9,211 nt of DNA from Candidatus Thorarchaeota archaeon. Lineage in GTDB: Archaea; Asgardarchaeota; Thorarchaeia; Thorarchaeales; Thorarchaeaceae. Numbering within the stretch: the stretch's first letter is position 1; each line of letters opens with the position of its first letter. The translations under genes were made by a program, and so were the position numbers. The stretch is from the NCBI GenBank assembly GCA_016839245.1, contig JAEOUN010000133.1:1-9211 (forward strand). Reading direction: 5' to 3'. Below the pieces are notes generated by a model. That model saw only the letters and a program-made list of their open reading frames with translations, was not told where the DNA came from and did not search any database. This document shows, one piece after another, positions 1-5,701 of the stretch.

Positions 1-2
1 CT

Positions 3-959
3 GGTCTTCAATACTTCACAGGTAATGTCGATCACAATGTAAGACTGCGTGCCATTGCTCAAAAGAAGGGCATGCGCCTGAATGAATACGGTCTCTATAA
101 AAGTGAAAGACAAGTTGCAGGAAAGGATGAATCTAGTATCTATAAAATGTTAGGACTGGACTTTATTCCTCCTGAACTTCGTGAAGATAAAGGAGAGATT
201 GAAGCTGCGCAGAAAGGTCAGTTACCAACATTAATTGAGCTAGCTGATATTCGTGGTGATTTGCATAGTCACACAGACCAGTCTGATGGTAAAAACACGA
301 TTGAAGAGATGCTTGATGCAGCTCAAGCAAAGGGGTATGATTACTACTGCGTATCTGACCACACCCAGAGTCTTACTATTGCTAATGGAATGGATGAGAA
401 ACGGCTTCTCAAACGTATTGATGAAATTGATGACCTAAATTCATCAGGAACGTGGAAGATGAAGATACTCAAAGGTGCAGAGGTTGATATTCTCTCAGCA
501 GGCAAACTAGACATCACTGATGATGTGCTCTCTCAACTTGATATTGTCACGGTCTCAATCCATAGCAGGATGAAGGATGACAAGAAGACTATGACTGAAC
601 GGGTATGTCATGCATTGGAGAACAAATATGTACACATTCTTGGCCATCCCACAGGAAGACTTCTTCTGAAGAGACCCGAATTCGAGATTGACCTTGAAGC
701 CGTGTTTGATGTTGCTAAGAGACACAACATCATTATGGAATTGAATGCTCATCCTCAGAGACTAGATCTGAATCCGGGCAATCTCCGTGTAGCCACCAGG
801 ATGGGATTGAAAATTGCAATCAATACTGATGCTCATTGGACTACCGAGCTTGATCATATGCAATTTGGAGTCTTTCAAGCTCGCCGTGGATGGCTCACAA
901 AAAGTGATGTCATCAATACTCTTCCTCTAAAGAAAATGCTTGATGCAATTAAGAAATGA
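3..959 (+). CDS. polX: Family X DNA polymerase, C-terminal part with PHP exonuclease domain (5' end outside window)
   Basis: The frame is open from the window edge, so this is the last 318 residues of a longer gene; the first in-frame ATG at 72 is internal. Bacterial/archaeal PolX proteins are usually around 570 residues, so the N-terminal HhH and most of the nucleotidyltransferase part are missing here. The first residues, LQYFTGN then HNVRLRAIAQKKG and LNEYGL, are the typical end of the polymerase (thumb) domain. From about base 252 comes a PHP domain with its metal-ligand motifs in order: DLHSHTDQSDG (258 on), SDHTQS (about 351), GAEVDI (about 474), SIHS (about 555), GHPTGR (642), ELNAHP (738) and NTDAH (822). 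In this family the PHP domain is a Mn-dependent 3'-5' exonuclease and/or 3'-phosphatase, and the enzyme fills short gaps in base excision repair. All expected His/Asp motifs look present, so the PHP site is probably active. The gene converges on a tRNA gene 14 bases after its TGA. Confidence 0.93.
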   Translation, partial: GLQYFTGNVDHNVRLRAIAQKKGMRLNEYGLYKSERQVAGKDESSIYKMLGLDFIPPELREDKGEIEAAQKGQLPTLIELADIRGDLHSHTDQSDGKNTIEEMLDAAQAKGYDYYCVSDHTQSLTIANGMDEKRLLKRIDEIDDLNSSGTWKMKILKGAEVDILSAGKLDITDDVLSQLDIVTVSIHSRMKDDKKTMTERVCHALENKYVHILGHPTGRLLLKRPEFEIDLEAVFDVAKRHNIIMELNAHPQRLDLNPGNLRVATRMGLKIAINTDAHWTTELDHMQFGVFQARRGWLTKSDVINTLPLKKMLDAIKK

Positions 960-991
960 CTGGCTAGAAGAAATGGTGCCGAGAATGGGAT

Positions 992-1021
992 TTGTCCCAA
1001 TAGCACGAAATGTACTATCGT
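992..1021 (-). other. tRNA-Leu intron 2, in the T loop (58/59, 30 nt)
   Basis: The intron splits TTCGA from AT in the T loop; repeated A's leave the exact junction uncertain by one or two bases. It forms a 9-bp helix, CGATAGTAC (1020-1012) with GTGCTATTG (1006-998), including two G-U pairs, around loop ATTTC. Exon bases GTTC (1027-1024) pair with intron GGAC (997-994), giving a 4-bp central helix. The 5' bulge is GAA and the 3' bulge starts AAA; cutting after the second base of each restores the normal loop TTCGAAT. Because G53 is used in the central helix, the 3' bulge is effectively five bases, so this is a relaxed motif. T-loop introns are known in some archaea. Confidence 0.78.
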
Positions 1022-1051
1022 TCGAACCCATGAACCCCTACGAGAGTGGAT

Positions 1052-1083
1052 ATCTCCTCGGAGTCAAGCCTTTGGCCTGTGAT
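1052..1083 (-). other. tRNA-Leu intron 1, canonical position 37/38 (32 nt)
   Basis: The intron lies between G37 (1084) and A38 (1051); removing it restores the CTCAAGA anticodon loop on a GTGGA/TCCAC stem. The junction is ambiguous by up to two bases because both intron and exon 2 start with AT. C32-T33-C34 can pair with GAG near the intron's 3' end, giving a relaxed bulge-helix-bulge. An AGGCC-AAA-GGCTT hairpin lies inside the intron. A competing TCAAG/CTTGA pairing is also possible. Confidence 0.75.
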
Positions 1084-1147
1084 CTTGAGTCCACCGCCTT
1101 TAACCGGGCTTGGCTATCTCGGCAATTAATCACTTGATACTTTTCGT

Positions 1148-1166
1148 TGCTATATAGCACTTTTGG
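1148..1166 (-). promoter_or_regulatory. TATA/BRE-type promoter of tRNA-Leu
   Basis: On the - strand, AAAAG precedes the 12-base palindrome TGCTATATAGCA, whose TATA core is centred about 30 bases upstream of the tRNA 5' end (1123). This fits an archaeal BRE plus TATA box with transcription starting a few bases before the mature end. The palindrome could instead be read as a hairpin, but its position favours a promoter. Confidence 0.6.
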
Positions 1167-1276
1167 AACAATCTACGAGTATTTCAAATATCTATCGAGT
1201 GAGACGTCATTCTGTCATTGTGATTTACAAAATAGCACATTAGTATGCTTAAATCTCTCAAAAACAAAAAAGGTAA

Positions 1277-1295
1277 TCATCACAATTAGTGATGA
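1277..1295. repeat. Perfect 7-bp inverted repeat, TCATCAC-5-GTGATGA
   Basis: TCATCAC (1277-1283) and GTGATGA (1289-1295) are perfect inverted repeats separated by AATTA. The AT-rich spacer and half-site spacing resemble an operator for a dimeric winged-helix regulator; a small RNA hairpin would have only a five-base loop and is equally possible. A TATA-like element lies about 14 bases downstream on the + strand. The stop of the startless - strand frame (1286-1288) lies within it, so it could also be a terminator-like hairpin. Confidence 0.45.
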
Positions 1296-1402
1296 ATATC
1301 GTCTCTTGATATTATAGTATACATCAGATATAGTATTATGAAGAAGACACCGGCTTCAAGAAGGGCTGCGCCAACGTCAATGAATCCATTTACTATTCCC
1401 GT
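1286..1402 (-). pseudogene. Startless hydrophobic reading frame, possible relic of a small membrane protein
   Basis: Reading the - strand between stops gives 38 codons with a strikingly protein-like core: GIVNGFIDVGAALLEAG followed by VFFIILYLMYTII, then RDDIHH and TAA (1288-1286). It looks like a transmembrane hairpin or segment. No ATG, GTG or TTG precedes the core in this frame; the upstream stop is TAA at 1405-1403. The neighbouring frame upstream is open back to about 1477 with unremarkable composition, so a frameshift could have broken a longer gene that once followed the winged-helix gene. Coding GC is higher here than in the flanks. Chance cannot be ruled out for so short a stretch, and the family is not recognised. 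Confidence 0.3.
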
Positions 1403-1477
1403 TTATATCATCTCTGTCTATTGATATGGAATAATACGGATATACATCATTAGTTAGAGGAAAACAGAATGTAATCC

Positions 1478-1768
1478 TTATGGTCCTTCAAGGTGTGGTT
1501 TGACGCTGTCATAGAATTCAGCAATGATTTTTGACTTGGGATCCTCAGTTTCAAGAATAAACAGGCGTATCTGTTGTCCTACCTTTATCTCTTTGATAAT
1601 TCCCATATCTACAAGAGGTTGCATCACTCTATGAATTGTTGAATGAGCAAGTCCCGTTTCCTTCGCCACTCTACTCAAATTGAAGAAATCTTTCGGGCGG
1701 TCTAAAAAGTGTTGGATTACACGTGTCTGGGCACGAGACGCAAATATCTTCTCAAGTAGTTTCTTCAT
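1478..1768 (-). CDS. Small winged helix-turn-helix protein, probable transcriptional regulator
   Basis: This is a 96-residue protein with ArsR/MarR-like winged-helix features. Helices at about 1-22 (MKKLLEKIFASRAQTRVIQHF) are followed by NLSRVAKETGL (30-40), a recognition-helix candidate AHSTIHRVMQPLVDMGII (41-58), and a wing hairpin KEIKVGQQIRLFIL (59-72). A C-terminal helix ends in HLEGP. No metal-binding Cys cluster is present; it has no cysteine at all. The ATG at 1768 is chosen because AGAGGTGA lies 7 bases upstream and the domain begins right after it; an ATG 24 bases earlier would run into the upstream gene. The pyrH stop TGA is embedded in this ribosome binding site, so the two genes are almost certainly co-transcribed and perhaps translationally coupled. 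DNA binding is inferred from the fold; the target is unknown. Confidence 0.8.
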   Translation of the reverse strand: MKKLLEKIFASRAQTRVIQHFLDRPKDFFNLSRVAKETGLAHSTIHRVMQPLVDMGIIKEIKVGQQIRLFILETEDPKSKIIAEFYDSVKPHLEGP

Positions 1769-1782
1769 CTCATTTTCACCTC
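1769..1782 (-). promoter_or_regulatory. Ribosome binding site AGAGGTGA overlapping the pyrH stop codon
   Basis: AGAGGTGA sits 7 bases before the winged-helix ATG, and its TGA is the pyrH stop codon (1778-1776). This decides the start at 1768 and suggests coupled translation of the two genes. Confidence 0.65.
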
Positions 1783-2471
1783 TTACTATCATGAATTATG
1801 CGCGTGCCAATCTTCTCTCTACGAAAGACACGAGCAACATTATCGGGATTACTACCATTGAATATTGTTGTAGGTATTTTTGAACGAGCCACAACTCTAA
1901 TTGCAACAGGGTCGAATAGTTTGTATTCCCCTGCCTTTGTTCCACTTTCTGAAAGAATATCAGTCAGCTGATTAATAGTGATAATATCCAAAAGAATGGC
2001 GCCATCCTTTTTGGGATCGCGATCATAGACTCCATCAACATTTGTGGCATTGAATAACATCTCTGCATGGACTGTTTCTGCTGCGACTGCAGCCACAGCG
2101 TTAGTTGATTGTCCTGGAATTAATCCCCCCATGAGAACTATTTTCCCATGCAATATCGCTGTTTCTAGTTCATCGAGAGTTTCGATAATCCTTGGATATG
2201 CAAGCTCTCCTAAGGCAGCACATAGTAATTCTGCATTATTTCTGGCAAGTTTGATTCCAAGCCAGTCACATTGAGCTTCGCTTGCACCAAGTTCTCTTGC
2301 TGCAGTGATAAATGTACGAGCTGGCTTGCCTCCTCCGACAACGATGACTAGAGAATGACCATCTTGTACTAGGGACTTGATTATAACGGCATATTCTCTG
2401 ATTTTATCAGTAAGGACTTTCCCATCTGTATTATAGAGGAGTGATCCACCAATTTTGAGTACCGCTCTCAT
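1776..2471 (-). CDS. pyrH: UMP kinase, archaeal type
   Basis: This is a 231-residue amino-acid-kinase-fold protein that phosphorylates UMP to UDP with ATP in cytosolic pyrimidine nucleotide synthesis. Visible motifs: N-terminal KIGGSLL (6-12), VVGGGKPAR (44-52) in the nucleotide/phosphate loop region, D69-WLGIKLARNNAELL (UMP-site helix), GLIPGQSTNAVAAVAAE (116-132), and NATNVDGVYDRDPKKD (141-156), the ATP-side signature. It ends GTRI, as archaeal UMP kinases do. Length (about 225-230) and spacing match the archaeal subgroup, which is shorter than bacterial PyrH. The ATG at 2471 follows a weak AGGGGA 6 bases upstream and an ACTATAGA TATA-like stretch around 2490-2497. Downstream lies a winged-helix gene read from the same transcript; upstream, valS is divergent. 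Other amino-acid kinases (aspartate kinase, isopentenyl phosphate kinase) fit the motifs less well. Confidence 0.93.
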   Translation of the reverse strand: MRAVLKIGGSLLYNTDGKVLTDKIREYAVIIKSLVQDGHSLVIVVGGGKPARTFITAARELGASEAQCDWLGIKLARNNAELLCAALGELAYPRIIETLDELETAILHGKIVLMGGLIPGQSTNAVAAVAAETVHAEMLFNATNVDGVYDRDPKKDGAILLDIITINQLTDILSESGTKAGEYKLFDPVAIRVVARSKIPTTIFNGSNPDNVARVFRREKIGTRIIHDSKR

Positions 2472-2706
2472 ATCGAGTCCCCTTGTATTCTATAGTATCT
2501 CTTTCTATTGTTACTAAAGAAGCTTTCTTGAATAGACCAGTTCGCCGAAATTTCGAATCCTTTCCGACTTTGATTATCACATAATATGAATTTGTCCTGT
2601 GAGAGATGGATAAAAGAAACTGACCAAAGGCCTTTTAGGCGAAATGCTATCACGGCGCGTGAACGGCATACGCCGACCCTTGTTGACATCAAGGAGATTG
2701 ATCCTT
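2472..2706. promoter_or_regulatory. Divergent promoter region between pyrH and valS
   Basis: The region separates divergent genes and must hold both promoters. Towards valS there is GGATAAAAG (2608-2616) as a TATA candidate. Towards pyrH there is ACTATAG around 2490-2496. Two ten-base palindromes occur, CGAAATTTCG (2546-2555) and AAAGGCCTTT (2626-2635), and a GC stem CGGCG/CGCCG (2653-2657 with 2671-2675) lies in the putative valS leader. Each is individually weak; no known riboswitch or tRNA-like leader was recognised. Confidence 0.4.
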
Positions 2707-2709
2707 TTG
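2691..2709 (+). promoter_or_regulatory. Ribosome binding site AAGGAG and TTG start of valS
   Basis: AAGGAG (2691-2696) is the only strong Shine-Dalgarno match near the valS start and is followed after 10 bases by an in-frame TTG (2707). The upstream ATG at 2644 lacks a good site. The spacing is slightly long, so the choice is probable rather than certain. Confidence 0.5.
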
Positions 2710-5178
2710 TCGAAGTTAGAATCCAAAATCAAGTCTAAACGCTGGACGCCCGAGTCAGAGGCGGAACTACTCGAAACCTGGAAAAATGAGAGTACGTATG
2801 AGTTTGATATGGACTCTGGAAGGAAGATTTACACTGTAGATACCCCTCCTCCATATCTCTCTGGTCCTATGCATGTAGGGCAAGTCACTCACTATACTCA
2901 GATAGATACAATTGCACGATATAGACGTATGCAGGGCTTCGAGGTTAATTTTCCATTAGGAATCGATCGTAATGGTCTTCCTGTCGAGGTTCGAGTTGAA
3001 AAGGACCTTGGCATTCATATGCATGAAACCCCTCGTGATGAATTCATCCGACTATGTAAGAAACGGCTAGATGAAGATGAACAGATCGCTCTTCGTTCGT
3101 TTAAACGACTTGGAATTGCATTTAATACCTATGAAACTGAAGGTAGCTATCGTACAGACAGCCCACGATATCGTGCGGTCACTCAAGCATCATTTATCGA
3201 AATCTGGAATAAAGGACTAGTATATTCTGATATCCGCCCCAATAACTGGTGTTTTGATTGTGGTACTACAATTGCTGATGCAGAAGTAGAATATTCTGAA
3301 CGGCCTACTACTTTGAATTACCTTCACTTTGAAGTAGATGGACTTTCCCCAATTGAAATTGCCACCACACGACCTGAACTACTCTGTGCGTGTGGCGCTG
3401 TATTTGTTCATCCTGATGATGAACGATACTCTGGATATCAAGGTAAGACTGCAAAGGTTCCGATCTTTAATTTGGAGGTACCAATCATTGCAAGTCCTAC
3501 TGCTCAGATGGAATTTGGAACCGGTGCCTTGATGGTCTGTAGCTATGGGGATCAGGAAGATGTCATGGCATTTCGTGACTATGCGCTTAAACCAATTGCT
3601 GCTGTGTTACCAAGCGGAAAAATGTCTGATGCCGCAGGTAAATATGAGGGTATGAAGATTGCAGATGCTAGAAAGGAAATTATTGCAGAGCTTAAAGACA
3701 AGAAAATCCTCTTCAAACAAGAGGAAACCACCCAGAGAGTGCCAATGTGCTGGCGCAGTCGTACACCTATCGAATTTATCGCAATGGATGAGTATTATGT
3801 CAAACAGGTTCAATTCGTCAATCAACTACAGAAGATAGCAAGAGAGACCACATTCTTTCCAGAATTTCACAGACAAATTCTCATCGATTGGCTAAATCGC
3901 GTATCAGTTGACTGGCCCGTGAGTAGACGACGGTACTATGGTACTGAACTTCCTATCTGGTATTGCAACGCTTGTGGAGCAGCTCAGGTCCCAGAGATTG
4001 AAGAAGAACCTCGCTACTATCAGCCTTGGCGAGAAGATCCTCCATTTTCTAAGTGCAAGAGCTGTGATGCTGAGGAGGGATTCAAGGGAGAAGACCGCAC
4101 TTTTGACACTTGGATGGATTCATCCATAAGTGGTCTACAGGCTGTAGGATTCATGCGAAATCCAAAGCTGTTCAAGAAGGCCTTTGGAAATATTCTACGC
4201 CCGCAGGGTAAGGATATCGTGAGAACTTGGTTATACTACTCTCTTCTGAGAACATTGCAGTTGACAGGAAAACCTGCATTCAAAGAGGTGTGGGTATCAG
4301 GTCACGTAGTAGATGAAAATGGAGAAGCCATGAGTAAATCAAAGGGCAACTCACCACCGCCCATGCCTTTTATCGAAAAATACGGTGCTGATGCTATGCG
4401 TATGTTTGGTGCATTAGAGGCTGGACTTGGCAGTGATGTTCGTTTTTCAGAGGATCGTCTGTCTGGTGTGTCTAAATTCATGACAAAGCTCTGGAACATT
4501 GCGCGATTCATATCGATGTTTCCAATTCCGAAGGACATCAAATTTGATAAACTGACACCAGTAGACCAATGGGTCTTGGTCGAGTTGAACAAAGTAATTG
4601 AAAAAATAATCCCTGATTGCAATGTTCTTGATTTTCATAAACCCGCAATTGAGATACGTGGATTTGCATGGAGTTTATTTGCAGACCATGTGATGGAGAT
4701 GGTCAAGGGACGTGCATTCAATACTGATGGTACTTTCTCAAAAGTGGAACAACAATCCGCATGGTTTATGCTTCATCAAGTATTGCAAATTATTACACGA
4801 GCTTTAGCACCTATTACTCCATTCATCACAGATAGAATATATAGAGAATTGTATAATGAGAAAGGAATTCATCGACAGCCATACCCCTCAGTACAGAAGG
4901 ATTGGAATTCTGAGTTAACAAACCATACTGATCTTGTTCTCCAAACCAACTCTGCCTTCTGGAAATTTAAGCGTGAAACTGGATTGTCTCTGAGGCAGGG
5001 GATTCCAGAAGCTTTCATCTCTGAGAACTTAAAGCCATGGAAGACCGATTTAATGGCAATGCACGGGATTGAACAACTAAACTTTGGCAAACCCAAAGAT
5101 GATAGATTTACGGAGGTCCAACTCCCTGAATCTGAAGATGTAATTTACATCCTGCCCCCCACAGAAGAAAAGAAATAA
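2707..5178 (+). CDS. valS: Valyl-tRNA synthetase, archaeal type
   Basis: This class I synthetase charges tRNA-Val in the cytosol. Numbering from the ATG at 2644: YTVDTPPPY-SGPMHVGQ (63-80) is the HIGH region, CFDC (203-206) the first zinc knuckle, TTRPE (241-245) and GTGALMVCSYGDQED (292-306) mark the CP1 editing domain. C441/C444 and C471/C474 form a second CxxC pair, DTWMDSS (488-494) is a ValRS hallmark, and AMSKS (562-566) is the KMSKS loop. A helical anticodon-binding domain follows, without the bacterial C-terminal coiled coil. The start is set at TTG 2707 because AAGGAG precedes it and archaeal ValRS start about a dozen residues before this W-x-PE helix. ATG 2644 would add 21 Arg-rich residues with no good ribosome site. 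The HIGH motif is HVGQ (second His replaced by Gln) and the first Lys of KMSKS is Ala, both unusual. The total is 823 residues, close to the family norm. IleRS or LeuRS are less likely. Confidence 0.93.
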   Translation: MSKLESKIKSKRWTPESEAELLETWKNESTYEFDMDSGRKIYTVDTPPPYLSGPMHVGQVTHYTQIDTIARYRRMQGFEVNFPLGIDRNGLPVEVRVEKDLGIHMHETPRDEFIRLCKKRLDEDEQIALRSFKRLGIAFNTYETEGSYRTDSPRYRAVTQASFIEIWNKGLVYSDIRPNNWCFDCGTTIADAEVEYSERPTTLNYLHFEVDGLSPIEIATTRPELLCACGAVFVHPDDERYSGYQGKTAKVPIFNLEVPIIASPTAQMEFGTGALMVCSYGDQEDVMAFRDYALKPIAAVLPSGKMSDAAGKYEGMKIADARKEIIAELKDKKILFKQEETTQRVPMCWRSRTPIEFIAMDEYYVKQVQFVNQLQKIARETTFFPEFHRQILIDWLNRVSVDWPVSRRRYYGTELPIWYCNACGAAQVPEIEEEPRYYQPWREDPPFSKCKSCDAEEGFKGEDRTFDTWMDSSISGLQAVGFMRNPKLFKKAFGNILRPQGKDIVRTWLYYSLLRTLQLTGKPAFKEVWVSGHVVDENGEAMSKSKGNSPPPMPFIEKYGADAMRMFGALEAGLGSDVRFSEDRLSGVSKFMTKLWNIARFISMFPIPKDIKFDKLTPVDQWVLVELNKVIEKIIPDCNVLDFHKPAIEIRGFAWSLFADHVMEMVKGRAFNTDGTFSKVEQQSAWFMLHQVLQIITRALAPITPFITDRIYRELYNEKGIHRQPYPSVQKDWNSELTNHTDLVLQTNSAFWKFKRETGLSLRQGIPEAFISENLKPWKTDLMAMHGIEQLNFGKPKDDRFTEVQLPESEDVIYILPPTEEKK

Positions 5179-5180
5179 TC

Positions 5181-5207
5181 GGGCCATAACTATTGGCCCC
5201 TCTATTT
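5181..5207. terminator. Hairpin between convergent valS and osmC-like genes
   Basis: GGGCCA (5181-5186) pairs with TGGCCC (5194-5199) around a seven-base loop, starting two bases after the valS stop and followed by T-rich TCTATTTTAT. It sits in the 28-base gap between convergent genes, so it may end or stabilise transcripts from both sides. Confidence 0.6.
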
Positions 5208-5641
5208 TATCCAACAAAAACCTCATTCTGGTGCTCAGTTGGACATTTCATGCTGTTTGATACAAGACAGTAGTTTCCAGCAAGCTCCATAGCACGTTCA
5301 GCTTTTGGTACCAGCTCTTCGGAATCGACAGTTACCTTACCCTTTAAGATGAGTTTTGTAAACTGAAATCCCTTCTCGACTCTCTCAAGTATACCTTGCC
5401 CTTCGCATGAAAAAGCCTTGAATTCAAACCGCATCTTTTTTGAAAATGTGATGAAGGTTGTCATGAAACAGGAGGTCGCAGCTGCAACAAAGAGATCCTC
5501 AGGAGAGATAATTCCCTCTGGGCCTTCAAATTCGGGTGGCGCTGAAATTTGGACTTTCGGTTTTCCTTTGATTGTCAGGTCCCCGACTCGTCCATGTGTC
5601 CAGTCAATCTTTACAAAGTACTCGTGAGAATTCTCGCTCAT
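5207..5641 (-). CDS. OsmC/Ohr-family protein, copy 1
   Basis: This is a 144-residue OsmC-like protein, a fold that acts as a dimeric Cys-based peroxidase on organic hydroperoxides or related thiol chemistry in the cytosol. The family signature SPEDLFVAAATSC (46-58) carries the first redox Cys, C58. The second lies in NYCLVSNSMKC (123-133): C125, with C133 nearby, plus C79. An N-terminal beta strand segment (YFVKIDW, GDLTIKGK) matches the family. The ATG at 5641 is preferred over one 24 bases upstream because AAGGTGA sits just before it and because the N terminus then aligns without gaps with the second copy. It is the last gene of the - strand cluster, 60 bases after copy 2, and ends against the valS hairpin. 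It is not classic Ohr or OsmC by sequence; the substrate is unknown. Confidence 0.87.
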   Translation of the reverse strand: MSENSHEYFVKIDWTHGRVGDLTIKGKPKVQISAPPEFEGPEGIISPEDLFVAAATSCFMTTFITFSKKMRFEFKAFSCEGQGILERVEKGFQFTKLILKGKVTVDSEELVPKAERAMELAGNYCLVSNSMKCPTEHQNEVFVG

Positions 5642-5701
5642 ATCAATCACCTTACAAAACGACACCCCAACTTCCGAAAAAGGATTTTGTTCTAGTAGGA
5701 C

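Larger units (their letters stand above)
974..1123 (-). tRNA. tRNA-Leu(CAA) with two introns (anticodon loop and T loop); CCA encoded
   Basis: On the - strand the acceptor strands GCCGAGA (1123-1117) and TCTCGGC (984-978) pair fully, followed by discriminator A (977) and an encoded CCA (976-974). The D arm is GCC...GGC, with the GG of the D loop. The anticodon stem GTGGA pairs with TCCAC around loop CTCAAG|A, giving anticodon CAA (1087-1085). A long variable arm (CTC-GTA-GGG core) marks a class II tRNA; with CAA and discriminator A this is leucine. The T stem ATGGG (1031-1027) has its partner CCCAT only at 989-985. So the T loop reads TTCGA, then 30 extra bases, then AT. Removing 32 nt at 37/38 and 30 nt at 58/59 leaves 85 nt plus CCA, the normal size for tRNA-Leu. 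A simpler one-intron reading leaves the T stem unpaired. The gene is convergent with polX. Confidence 0.88.
1124..1477. other. 354-base intergenic gap: tRNA promoter, inverted repeat, possible gene relic
   Basis: No intact protein gene of normal size is visible between tRNA-Leu and the winged-helix gene. The gap holds the tRNA-Leu promoter next to 1123, an A-rich stretch at 1260-1272, a perfect inverted repeat at 1277-1295, a TATA-like TATTATAG near 1309-1316 on the + strand, and a hydrophobic - strand reading frame at 1289-1402 that lacks a start codon. The stretch 1341-1380 is clearly richer in GC than its flanks, which suggests it was or is coding. Nothing else was recognised. Confidence 0.6.

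Noticed and set aside
940..1137. 65-codon + strand reading frame after polX
   Set aside because: It overlaps the whole tRNA-Leu gene in antisense; its openness is explained by the tRNA.
1277..1300. C/D box small RNA, from two GTGATGA C-box-like matches on opposite strands
   Set aside because: The two matches are just the arms of the inverted repeat, and no convincing paired D box (CTGA) with terminal stem was found.
1338..1424. 28-codon + strand frame (MKKTPASRRAAPTS...) behind a TATA-like element
   Set aside because: No ribosome site and low-complexity composition; it looks like the antisense shadow of the hydrophobic - strand frame. Kept only as part of a finding.
2468..2692. 74-codon - strand frame ending on the pyrH start codon
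   Set aside because: The ATG/TGA overlap looked like an operon junction, but the frame has no ribosome site, shows no recognisable domain, and overlaps the valS 5' region.
2644..2706. Arg-rich leader of ValRS as a targeting peptide
   Set aside because: Resembles an organellar presequence by composition, but the genome is archaeal and AAGGAG with TTG 2707 explains it as untranslated leader.
4302..4622. 106-codon frame antisense to valS
   Set aside because: It lies wholly inside the conserved catalytic region of valS; a shadow.
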